The notes beneath the pieces were generated by a model. The model had not been told where the DNA came from. It saw nothing but the letters and a program-made list of their open reading frames with translations, and did no database searches. The position numbers and the translations under genes are program-made. DNA of 64,000 nt from CAVSUZ01 sp963834715 (GTDB lineage: Bacteria > Pseudomonadota > Alphaproteobacteria > Acetobacterales > Acetobacteraceae). How positions within the stretch are numbered: position 1 is the stretch's first letter; every line of letters starts with the position of its first letter. The stretch spans positions 62,001 through 126,000 of the forward strand of contig CAWIDE010000035.1 in NCBI GenBank assembly GCA_963834715.1, read 5' to 3'. Of this stretch, positions 36,913 through 44,867 are shown piece after piece.

Positions 36913-37187
36913 GCATATGCCGCAGCAGAGCATGGGGGTTACATAGCGGCGTTTCGGGCGAGGGACAAGTGTTGCGGTCGCGGGCGGGGCCATTGAATAG
37001 GGCGGCGGGGTTGGGTGGAACGTATCGGGGACCTCGCTCGGCATGGCTTGGTGCCGATGGCGGGTTTCGGGGGCTGACAAGGATACCGTTGGACGATTAG
37101 GGGGATTGGACAACGTATCGTCGGCGAGTTTGGTTCGGTATGGACTCGAGCGTTGAGAGGGCGACGAGGGTCCTCTTGGGTTGTGAG

Positions 37188-37320
37188 GTTGCCGCGCTCG
37201 ACAACCCAATTCTGAACAGCCCTTTTTTGCCGCCGGGGCAGCATTGGGCTCTGGATGAGTTCGGGGTTCCTCCGCGGCATGACGGCGGGGTGGGAGGAGC
37301 TGGCACAGCGAGCTCGTTCT
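37188..37320 (+). pseudogene. Remnant of a type III-like restriction/helicase protein N-terminus
   Basis: The stretch ALDNPILNSPFLPPGQHWAL followed by DEFGVPP resembles the extreme N-terminus of large restriction-helicase proteins (BPTD_3080 type). Those begin with NPI(L/I)NSP(F/Y)xxPxRHxxxDxxG. No helicase motifs follow; the sequence runs directly into the GxxExxY remnant. Assignment rests on one short motif. Confidence 0.4.
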
Positions 37321-37325
37321 ACGCG

Positions 37326-37562
37326 TTGGTCAACAACGATTTAAGCGAGCGGGTGATAGGGCTGGCGATCAACGTACATCGCGAGCTTGGGCAAAGGCGC
37401 AACTGCTGACATACTTGCGGCTTAGCGGGTATCCGGCAGGGTTGCTGTTGAATTTCAACACACAGCGCCTGAAGGATGGGCTGCGGCGGTTCGCGCGGAC
37501 ACATAATTTAACGCGGAGAGCCGCGGAGATTAGATTTAAGATACTCGCTTCGCGGACATTGA
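37326..37562 (+). pseudogene. GxxExxY-family protein remnant with internal deletion
   Basis: The beginning of the family (NDLSERVIGLAINVHRELG) is joined, after a frame change near 37395, directly to its end (AQLLTYLRLSGYPAGLL, then NFNTQRLKDGLRRF). Intact members are about 120-130 residues with a central core containing the GxxExxY motif; that core is missing here. The family is common next to mobile and defence genes, and its function is unknown. It is followed by a GC-rich inverted repeat. Confidence 0.7.
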
Positions 37563-37591
37563 GTCTATCCGCGGCCCCCGCGGCTCTCCGC
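37513..37591. repeat. 14-bp perfect inverted repeat flanking 51 bp
   Basis: GCGGAGAGCCGCGG at 37513-37526 is the exact reverse complement of CCGCGGCTCTCCGC at 37578-37591. Such AGAGCCGCGGAG-type repeats often accompany GxxExxY genes in genomes. It could fold as a terminator-like stem or mark an old mobile unit; it has no T-run. Confidence 0.65.
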
Positions 37592-37657
37592 ATTATATTG
37601 CTGATAGAACGGCTCGGGACAGATGAGAGTCAAGGCACCCCCGCGTGACGGGCACAT

Positions 37658-37912
37658 ATGCCGGCCCACAGCCTTGAAGCCGACGAGGCGCCGTCGGAAG
37701 GCATAAAGATCAAGTGGCTCGCCACCATTAAGGAGATCGTCGGCCCGGAGCCTACCGTCGAAATGATGGAGCTGGACGCACGCGGCCATCCCCAGCCGAC
37801 CGGCCGGTTTGACACGCAACAACTATGGCAACCAATAGATGGCGAAGGAGTGCCTGAAGTCCTCGCCTCGAAGCCTGGCGCAGGTCCTAGGCAAGGGGAG
37901 TTAATCGGTTAA
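37658..37912 (+). CDS. Small hypothetical protein
   Basis: 84 residues starting MPAHSLEADEAPSEGIKIKW and containing GPEPTVEMMELDARGHPQPT. Soluble and acidic, with no recognised domain. It ends 32 bp before the ion-channel gene and may be co-transcribed. Protein-like composition is the only support. Confidence 0.35.
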   Translation: MPAHSLEADEAPSEGIKIKWLATIKEIVGPEPTVEMMELDARGHPQPTGRFDTQQLWQPIDGEGVPEVLASKPGAGPRQGELIG

Positions 37913-37944
37913 AATGACGGCCGAGATCATCGAGACACGCAATC

Positions 37945-38664
37945 ATGCGTCGCTATCCGCCAGCTTCTGTCCTCGACAACAAGCGAGCGTCGCTTCATGC
38001 CTGGCAGGATCGCGTCAGAGATCCGAGCCTGACCGTCCTGCTCGTCCTGCAGCTCTTTCTGATGTTTCTCGCTTTGCCACTGGCGGCGACTGGCGTGCTG
38101 TTCACAGAGCGGGTCGTCCTGTTGCTGTTGCTGGTTGTGCTGACCGTTGTTGTCCTGCTCTCCCACCGAGGCGTCGCAATCGTGATGATCCTGCTGGGTT
38201 TGGCGGCGATCATTGCGCCTATGGTGCTCGTGCGCGAATGGTCGCCGATTGCCGCGAATGTGCTCAGCCGTGGCGGGCTCATGCTCGTCTTTTCAGCCCT
38301 GACCTGGGTAGTGGCGCACGCGGTCTATGCCCCCGGCCGTATCACGTTCCATCGCCTCCAAGGCGCCGCCGTCGTATACCTAAGCCTGGCGACAATCTTC
38401 GCGATCGCCTTCAGCCTTATGTGGGAGCTGGTCCCCGGCGCTTTTGCCAACCTCCCCGCCCCAGTGCGTGGCCCGCGCGAGTTCGCCACGATGTTTTACT
38501 TCAGCCTCGCAACTCTGACCACCACTGGCTACGGCGACATCGTCCCGCTCAATCCGTTCGCCCGCAGTCTTGCCAATTTAGAGGAGGTTCTCGGGCAATT
38601 CTATCTTGCCATCACCATAGCCCGCCTGGTGACACTGGAATTGGCAGACCGGCACCAACGATAA
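37945..38664 (+). CDS. Potassium channel-like membrane protein (two-pore-helix ion channel domain)
   Basis: 239 residues with about six hydrophobic segments. The last pair flanks a pore loop with the potassium selectivity filter TTTGYGD at about residues 191-197 (FSLATLTTTGYGDIVPLNPF). Upstream segments include VLLVLQLFLMFLALPLAATG and RVVLLLLLVVLTVVVLL. No C-terminal RCK/TrkA domain is present, so gating is unclear. It likely conducts K+ across the inner membrane. The gene looks intact although it sits among remnants. Confidence 0.8.
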   Translation: MRRYPPASVLDNKRASLHAWQDRVRDPSLTVLLVLQLFLMFLALPLAATGVLFTERVVLLLLLVVLTVVVLLSHRGVAIVMILLGLAAIIAPMVLVREWSPIAANVLSRGGLMLVFSALTWVVAHAVYAPGRITFHRLQGAAVVYLSLATIFAIAFSLMWELVPGAFANLPAPVRGPREFATMFYFSLATLTTTGYGDIVPLNPFARSLANLEEVLGQFYLAITIARLVTLELADRHQR

Positions 38665-38743
38665 AGCCAATCATCGCATCGCCTTCTTCGCAATGCCCGG
38701 CCCCGTCGTGGATCCCTACAAACGCCGTTTGGGAATTGTATGA

Positions 38744-38965
38744 GCGCTCGGCCGGATCAAGGCGAAGACTTACGCGGTGCCTTTCTCCCGCGATATGTTC
38801 TTCCCGCCCGACGACTGCGAGGTGGAGCAAAAGCTGATCCCGAACAGTAAGTTCAGGGGCATCGACAGCCTGTGGGCACACTTTGCAATGTTCTGCATGA
38901 CCCCGGCGGACCGGGAGCAGATTGCTGCCTGCATTAGGGATTTGCTGGCTGAGCCAGTGGATTGA
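38744..38965 (+). pseudogene. C-terminal fragment of an alpha/beta hydrolase (MetX-like fold)
   Basis: The frame opens after a TGA at 38741 and reads ALGRIKAKTYAVPFSRDMFF, then PPDDCEVEQKLIPNSKF and IDSLWAHFAMFCMTPADRE. This matches the end of homoserine-acetyltransferase-like hydrolases, with the catalytic Asp (PPDD region) and His (SLWAHF). Everything upstream, including the nucleophile elbow, is missing. About 74 residues remain of an expected 330 or more. Confidence 0.7.
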
Positions 38966-39022
38966 CCTCGGCCTTGCGCAGCGCGGCGCAAACGTGGAGC
39001 GACGCGTCACCGCATAACAGGG

Positions 39023-39316
39023 TCAAGGCGCCGCAGCAGCGAGCTTTCCGAATTCCTCCGGTGGGAACGCCTGCACGGTTGTGGTGCGTACATTGCCCCG
39101 TGATGCAAGCGCGATCACAAACTTGGTCATCGCGTCGCTGTCAGGCATCTCGACCACCAGAGCCCCGTCGTATTGGCCGGTTGTGACGTATCCGCACACC
39201 AGTCGACCGCCTAATCCTGCGATCAGGGATCTGGTTTCCTCCGCTCGCTTTGGCAGGTCTTTGATGGCTTTTGCACCCTGGTCTGTCCAGTTCAGGAAAC
39301 ACATGAACGTCAACAT
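39023..39316 (-). CDS. GYD-domain protein
   Basis: A 97-residue protein of the GYD family: FLNWTDQGAKAIKDLPKRAE, VCGYVTTGQYDGALVVEMPD and ALASRGNVRTTTVQAFP. It is a small ferredoxin-like alpha/beta protein, often multimeric, with no known catalytic role. I chose the ATG at 39316 (MLTFMCFLNW) because the family starts there. Confidence 0.85.
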   Translation of the reverse strand: MLTFMCFLNWTDQGAKAIKDLPKRAEETRSLIAGLGGRLVCGYVTTGQYDGALVVEMPDSDAMTKFVIALASRGNVRTTTVQAFPPEEFGKLAAAAP

Positions 39317-39701
39317 AAAGCGCCTCCCTCTTTTGAACCGCACACGGAACGCCAGGCGTCCCTTGGGGTCGGTCAGGATGGCATTGATAGCATCCTGCCT
39401 TCTCTGAATACCATAACTGATGTGTTGCGGCCTATCTGTATTGGCCCGCAGTATCCTCCCCTCCTAAGTCTCCGCCCCGGCCGCTTACCCCGGCAGCTAC
39501 CGTGCACCGTCTCCGTGAGCCTCCGCGACGATCTTTGCTGCCGCCACGCAAACCACTCCACAGGCGTCTGCCCAGCCTCTCTGCCTCGCAGTCCCGGCAT
39601 CGGCCCCGCCGAACCCCCAGGACGGCGCAGAGGGCATTTCATTGACGCCCACGCGGACCTAAGCTGGCCATTCCTGTAGTTGACTTCGAAGCGAGGCTCC
39701 A
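39317..39701. other. Intergenic region, nothing recognised
   Basis: About 385 bp upstream of both the GYD gene and the secreted protein at 39702. No RNA gene, repeat or conserved coding frame was seen. Promoters for the two divergent genes are expected here but I cannot place them. Confidence 0.5.
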
Positions 39702-40082
39702 ATGACGCAGCCACCGGCTGAACCCATCAGGCTGACCCTATTCGTAGCAGCGTGCCTTCTCTGCGCACCGGCACTGGCTGCGAACCCTGCGGAACGCGCG
39801 TGGACCATCATGGACTATGCTGACACCCAGTGTCACCCCGCCGCCGAATTGTTGCCCAAGACGCCAACACCTTCGTCATTCCAGGAATATCTTCGGTCGG
39901 AAGGGCTCGCCCACACCATCGCAGAGCACAAATGCGGTGGTAATGTCGCGTCGGTGACGATTTCCGTTACCTCGCCGTTTCGAGGCCTCACGTATTCCGT
40001 TTGGTTCCCATCTGCGGGTGCGTGCGACCGCTTCTTGGGCGGGGAGTCTCAAGGCAGGGCAAACAACGACGCGTTCGGCTGA
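39702..40082 (+). CDS. Hypothetical secreted protein
   Basis: 126 residues. A Sec signal peptide (LTLFVAACLLCAPALAANPA, cleavage after ALA) is followed by a small domain with two or three Cys (TQCHPAAELLPKTP, EHKCGGNVASVTISV, SAGACDRFLGG) that could form disulfides. I do not recognise the family. The frame and signal peptide are convincing; the C-terminus ends abruptly after NNDAFG. Confidence 0.55.
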   Translation: MTQPPAEPIRLTLFVAACLLCAPALAANPAERAWTIMDYADTQCHPAAELLPKTPTPSSFQEYLRSEGLAHTIAEHKCGGNVASVTISVTSPFRGLTYSVWFPSAGACDRFLGGESQGRANNDAFG

Positions 40083-41152
40083 ACGGCAACCGGAGCAGGC
40101 CGGGTAGGACTGTTACGTCGGAAACTGTCAGCGACATCGGCGGGGGTGGCGATCGCCGCACTTTGCCCGATGAATGTGTTGTCGGGACTACAGCGGGCGG
40201 AAGAACATATTCGGAGCTGCCCTAACCGGCCGCATCGGATCGGCGGGATTTCCCTGCGCGAGCGGCCTTGTCAGTCTCCGCGCCCTTAAGTGCCTCGAAC
40301 CCGGTCAGCGTCACCGGCGCCTCCCCCGCGCTCACCGCCGTGGCGGGAGCCGCTCCATCATCTCTTCGAGTTTCACAGCCATGCCGAGCGCGCCAGAACC
40401 GGCGATTGTAGGGCCTGTCGCCTGGACAAGCTTCCCGCCGTTCATTCGTGCCTCCGTCTACCTTCGTGCCTGGTCCACGCCGCAAAGCGCCACTCCGCCG
40501 TCGCGAGCAACTTCCAGTAGAACCGTGCTTGGGCCTCGCCCGCTTGTATCCGGCGCCCAGCAGCACCGCGACCCGGTTCGCATCGAACGCAGGGCCAACC
40601 GTCAGCTCTGGCGATAGACCGAAGCTCCTTGGATTTGCGATTAGGCCGCCAGCGCTTCGGCTTCGGCAACCCAGCCCGCATACATGACGACGACCGCGAG
40701 GCTGTGCCGGCGAGCCGTTTCGTAATGTCCGCGCCGGGGCGGTCACGATCGCTACCTTGCCGTTCTTGGCCAAGTCCCTCATTTGCGCGAGACTCGGAGT
40801 AGCCTTCTTCGGCCGCGGATGTACCTTACAACGGCGTCTCTCCTGCTGGGGCGCAGGTTCGGATGTGGTTTGCGAAATGTTCTTGATTGTTCGGATCAAG
40901 GTGCGAGACTGCTTCCATGTCTGACATCCTAGCACCCTGGAGACCGTGCCGGGCCCCTAGTCGCGATGGTTACTCCCAACGGGGTATCGAGGAGCGACTC
41001 GGCGCTGCCGGATAAACGCGCACCATTGAAGCAGGGGGACTCTTCCAGAGACCGCCAAATATGGTAAATCATGGCTCCCCAGACTATCTCACTTCGACTG
41101 GCCAGAGTGAGAGGAACCACAATGACCTTGGTGGTAACGAAACAGCCAGCCA
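40083..41152. other. Degenerate region without a supportable gene
   Basis: About 1070 bp. On the minus strand between about 40600 and 40900 there are protein-like stretches in changing frames (for example MRDLAKNGKVAIVTAPART, then HYETARRHSLAVVVMYAGW). They suggest one decayed gene of unknown family. No plus-strand gene was found. The last 200 bp precede the macrodomain gene and should hold its promoter. Confidence 0.4.
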
Positions 41153-42040
41153 ATGCTGATTTATTATCGCACTAGTATCCTGGAATCGAACGCGCAGACT
41201 GTGGTGAATACGGTCAACTGCGTTGGCATCATGGGTAAAGGCATCGCCCATGATTTCAAGTTGCGCTATCCTGAGATGTTTGCAGCTTACAAGAAACTCT
41301 GGAACCAGGGAAGTTGTAGCTTTGGCGAGGATCGGATCAATGGGTACTCAATTTCCCGACTAAAAAGCACTGGCGCAATCCGTCGCGACTTGAGTGGATC
41401 GAGGCGGGTTTGCAGAAATTCGTAGCAGAATATGATAAGCGGGGAATAGTTGAGATTTCCTTTCCGAAGACTTGGATGTGGAAACGGCGGATTGAGATGG
41501 TCGGACGTCAAGCCCCTGATGGAAAGGTATCTATCGAAGCTTCCAATACAAATCTATGTTCATGACTACGAGGTGCCGCTCGACTTCCCAGAGCACGTCA
41601 TGGCGTAGTGTTCGGGCGAGAATGGAGCCGCGATCCGAAAGTCGTTCGCGGAATTCGCTAGGGTGTTGGAGGATCTGCTTACCCGCTCTCACGGCTCATT
41701 CAACGAATATGTGACTAAGAGACCATTTTACGCACAAATGCTCGAAGATAAAACCCTGGCGATCGATTACGAGGGGGTTAAGACTTCTCATTGATTCGGA
41801 CAGCTTGGCGGAGTTGTGGTATTCCCTTGCACGGGGTCTGTTAACGCACGAGATGGTCGAGTGGTCGGCCGGTGATCAAGCAAATTTTGTGATTTCGGTA
41901 CTAAGCAACCTTCCCGATGTTCGCCAGTCCAAGTTCAGAAGGCTAGAGCGTCCGAACCCGAGATAGCCCTGGAACTTAAGCGACGGGCTCGCAACGGTAT
42001 TGCTGACCGGGCGGAGCTTGTTTCCTCTGCATGGGCCTGA
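41153..42040 (+). pseudogene. DarG-like macrodomain antitoxin, decayed
   Basis: The start is well preserved: LESNAQTVVNTVNCVG, then IMGKGIAHDFKLRYPEMFAA, a macrodomain of the DNA ADP-ribosyl glycohydrolase (DarG) type. The rest continues through at least four frame changes and one in-frame TAG (41606-41608). Landmarks are VLNFPTKKHWRNPSRLEW (41344 on, second frame), RLGCGNGGLRWSDVKPLMER (third) and then a C-terminal region, SFAEFARVLEDLLTRSHG to LARGLLTHEMVEW and EPEIALELKRRARNG. The C-terminal part corresponds to the toxin-neutralising region of DarG. It cannot make a functional protein. Its end overlaps the start of the DarT-like gene by 10 bp. Confidence 0.8.
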
Positions 42041-42234
42041 GAAGCGGGTTTATTGAGGCCCACATCAGCGAGTGGGAGACCAGACTCTACGCCCCCTTTC
42101 AAACGTATCGAGCACAATGGCCGGGCCGGCTATTTCATCATGCCCCCGTTGAGAACTGAAGTGGACCCCGAATTTGGGACCACCCGCTAAGCTATAAACC
42201 GAACCGGTTCCGTCCATGCTACACGGAGCGGAAC

Positions 42235-42513
42235 ATGAGCAGAACCCGACGCAGGATCGATGCCGCGCTGAAGGCGAAGATCGCCCTGGAAGCGCTGAGG
42301 GAAGACGCGACAGTGGCCGAGCTGGCGGTGCGTTACCAGGTGCATCCGACACAGATCTACGCCTGGAAGAAGCAGCTGCTAGAACATGCCGAACGGGTTT
42401 TCCGGACCGGGACAGACGACGGGCAGTCGGCCAAGGAAATCGCCCACCTGCACGCCAAGATCGGCGAGCTGGTAGTGGAGCGGGATTTTTTAGCGCGGAG
42501 GTCCGGCAGATGA
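42235..42513 (+). CDS. IS3-family OrfA
   Basis: A 92-residue helix-turn-helix protein (RRRIDAALKAKIALEALRED, VAELAVRYQVHPTQIYAWKK) with a leucine-zipper-like end. Near its stop the heptamer T TTT TTA (42486-42492) is in the right phase for -1 slippage into orfB, which would make the OrfAB transposase. Confidence 0.92.
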   Translation: MSRTRRRIDAALKAKIALEALREDATVAELAVRYQVHPTQIYAWKKQLLEHAERVFRTGTDDGQSAKEIAHLHAKIGELVVERDFLARRSGR

Positions 42514-43442
42514 GCGCGGCGGGCCGGAGAGCGATGCTCGATCGCGGCCACGGACAGCTCTCAGTACGGCGACAATGCGCGTTGCTTGGGCTGGCGCGCT
42601 CGGGTGTTTATCGGGCGAAGCCGGAGCATGACGCGGATGAGCTGTTACTGATGCGACGGATTGACCCGGTGTTCGTCGCGTGGCCGTTCTATGGCTCGCG
42701 GCGGATCGCGGCGACGCTGAGCACGGGCGGGGAGAAGGTAAACCGCAAGCGGGTGCAGCGGCTGATGCGGGTGATGGGGATCGCGGCGCTGGGGCCGAAG
42801 CCGCGCACCAGCAAGCCAGGGCCTGGACACAAAATCTACCCGTATCTGCTCCGGGACGTGCGGATCGAGCGAGTGAACCAGGTATGGTGCGCGGACATCA
42901 CCTACATTCCGATGCGGCGTGGGTTCCTGTATCTGGTGACAGTGATGGATTGGTGGAGCCGCGCGGCGCTGTCGTGGCGGCTGTCGAACACGATGGACGC
43001 GGGGTTTTGCGTGGACGCACTAGAGGACGCCCTGCGACGACACGGCCGGCCGGAGGTGTTCAACACGGACCAGGGCAGCCAATTCACCGGTGACGCATTT
43101 GTCGGCACGCTGCTTGGGGCCGGGATTGCAGTGTCGATGGATGGCCGAGGTCGGTGGATGGACAACGTGTTCATCGAGCGGCTGTGGCGCTCGCTCAAGC
43201 ATGAGGAGGTTTACTTGAAGGACTATGCGGACGCGCGCGAAGCGCGGCTGGGGATCGGCGCGTGGATGGAGTTCTACAACGAGCTGCGCCCGCATCAGGC
43301 GCTGGGACATCACATGCCGATGGCGGTGTGGCGGGCCGGCCTGGCGGGCACGGCTGTGGATATGCCGCCTCGCTTGGACAACGCTGGCGCGTTGCCCACA
43401 TATCCACAGCCGCCACAACAGCAGGAAGAGGTTTATGGTTAG
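42510..43442 (+). CDS. IS3-family OrfB (DDE integrase domain)
   Basis: 310 residues from ATG 42510, which overlaps the orfA stop. Catalytic acids are in NQVWCADITYIPM, VFNTDQGSQFTGDAF and VFIERLWRSLKHEEVYLKDY. As in other IS3 elements, the active transposase is probably the frameshift fusion reading GFFSAEVRQ before this ATG. No break is seen. Confidence 0.92.
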   Translation: MSAAGRRAMLDRGHGQLSVRRQCALLGLARSGVYRAKPEHDADELLLMRRIDPVFVAWPFYGSRRIAATLSTGGEKVNRKRVQRLMRVMGIAALGPKPRTSKPGPGHKIYPYLLRDVRIERVNQVWCADITYIPMRRGFLYLVTVMDWWSRAALSWRLSNTMDAGFCVDALEDALRRHGRPEVFNTDQGSQFTGDAFVGTLLGAGIAVSMDGRGRWMDNVFIERLWRSLKHEEVYLKDYADAREARLGIGAWMEFYNELRPHQALGHHMPMAVWRAGLAGTAVDMPPRLDNAGALPTYPQPPQQQEEVYG

Positions 43443-44465
43443 CTTGAAAGAAGGGAGAACGAGAGCCGGACGGGGGCTGTAGCTAAGCAGCGGGCCAAAT
43501 TGGTCCCATAGGTGGGGTCCACCTCAAACGCTGCCCTGATACTGCGCTGTGGGAACCTCTTATCGCGGACGCATTCAGAAAATGTCCGCGCCATAGATGT
43601 TGCCCCTGCTGAGCTGATCGGAAATCGGACACGTGCTCATGACTTTGCCCGCCTATATTTCCGCCCGCGGACTCCGACATAGTTTCAGATATAAGGTATT
43701 AGGAAGCCGTCGGAATATTATCGCGGCAAGCAGGCGCCGGTGCTGGTAATGCTCGTGTTCGATGCACGAAAAATTCTGACACTCGATAGAGTGCGCTTTT
43801 CAGATGGCAATATGCAGTCTTCGGCAACGCAGGATGATCATTCAGAGCAGTTCTTCTCGGGCATAGATTGGAACAGCGGGTTTCACGACTCAGCAACACA
43901 CGATCGAATAATTCGGGTTCGCCGGTCCGCGGAGGTGTTGGCCCCATCTCCTCTTCGCGTCTCGGACAGTATTCAATGGGTGATCTGCCGGTCGCAGGCA
44001 GAGCGCGGCATGCTGCTGTATCAGCTTGGATCTCATGCTGAGAGATGGAATAAGCTGATTCGCGTCTCGGATGATATGCGAGTTTTTGAGAAACGCTACT
44101 CTTACGTGGACCATGTTGCGTTTCAAGAAGATGGCGTGGTCTTTAGTCTTCACCCTCGGCGGGACGGCCAGCCGATCTCATTGAGACTGCTGGTTTGGGA
44201 CGAAGACAACGCGAATATTATTGCATTAACTAAGCATACAATGGAGCCAGTTCCACCAGGCAAGTCCGGCTGGATCACGCGGCGATCTCTGAAACCAGGA
44301 TGCTACCGGGTCCGGATAGAACTCGAGGGTTGTTGTGCTTACGACGCTCGCCTTCAACTGGATGAGGCGTTATTTTGAGTGGCATAGCACGTGTCAAGAA
44401 CAGATCGAGGTCTATGCTGCGCAAAGCCAGCCTACTCGGCACCGAAGCGTACACTTCCACCCGCC

Positions 44466-44592
44466 CGAAAACCCCCAGGTGACCCTTTGCCGTCCCCGAA
44501 AACTGCCCAAGTGACCCTTTCACTCGTCTCAAAACCTGCGAAGTGACCCTTTCGAACTTCCGCAAACCCCCGAAGTGACCCTCTCAAAACCG
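44466..44592 (+). repeat. Degenerate tandem repeat with exact 32-bp period
   Basis: The core GTGACCCTTT (GTGACCCTCT in the last copy) recurs at 44479, 44511, 44543 and 44575, each exactly 32 bp apart. It is preceded by (A)AAACxxxCxxAA and followed by a variable stretch of about ten bases. So the core is conserved and the in-between part diverges, which points to repeated binding sites rather than a simple satellite. It lies between the DarT-like pseudogene and the end of ftsK, within a gene-free stretch from 44379 to 44867. The rest of that stretch shows nothing recognisable. Confidence 0.8.
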
Positions 44593-44867
44593 ACTGTCCC
44601 AGACCACTCCGTTTGTGCAACAAACACATGGCCCGTCCGCACCCTTCTCACAACTCGTCGTCACTATCGCCCGAGCCCGACAACTACTGAGACGGCACTC
44701 AACTATAGAGACTGACAATTCGTTGGCCCACGTAGCGCCCCGAACCCCGTTCCTTCAGCAACCGGCACCTCCAGCATCCGCCTCTGTGACCCTCCGTGAT
44801 GACCTCCGCGTCCTCCGTGTGAACCCCTCCCAAACTCTACCACCTCCCAACCGCAACGACCCTCCCC

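Larger units (their letters stand above)
42157..43526 (+). mobile_element. IS3-family insertion sequence with 3-bp target duplication
   Basis: A 1370-bp element. The left end begins TGAAGTGGACCCC and the right end, read inward, begins TGAGGTGGACCCC, with a further shared TGGGACCA in each. The target AAC is duplicated at 42154-42156 and 43527-43529. Two overlapping frames (orfA and orfB) with a slippery run are present, both open, so this copy may still be active. Confidence 0.92.
42031..44378 (+). pseudogene. DarT-like (DUF4433) ADP-ribosyltransferase toxin, broken by an IS3-family element and two stops
   Basis: Before the element the frame from ATG 42031 reads MGLRSGFIEAHISEWETRL and RLFHHAPVENA. 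After it, from 43530, the same protein continues ALILRCGNLLSRTHSE, then AHDFARLYFRPRTPT. Next come TAG (43680) and TAA (43692), then an open stretch: VLVMLVFDARKILTLD, RFSDGNMQSSAT, RRSAEVLAPSPLRVSD, VICRSQAERGML. The FHHAPxENAxxIL, HDFxxLYFRPRTPT and AEVL (probable catalytic Glu) motifs are those of DarT/DUF4433 enzymes that ADP-ribosylate DNA bases. About 130 further residues (LHPRRDGQPISLRLLVWDED onward) form an extra C-terminal beta-rich part. Joining at the AAC duplication keeps the frame. Confidence 0.8.

Noticed and set aside
40222..40935. Minus-strand open frame of 237 codons as a gene
   Set aside because: Protein-like bits switch frames along it and no family fits; treated as a degenerate region.
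44466..44592. CRISPR array
   Set aside because: Only four units, with a conserved core of about 10-20 bases and short variable stretches of about 10 bases; no true repeats of 25 or more bases with 30-base spacers and no cas genes.
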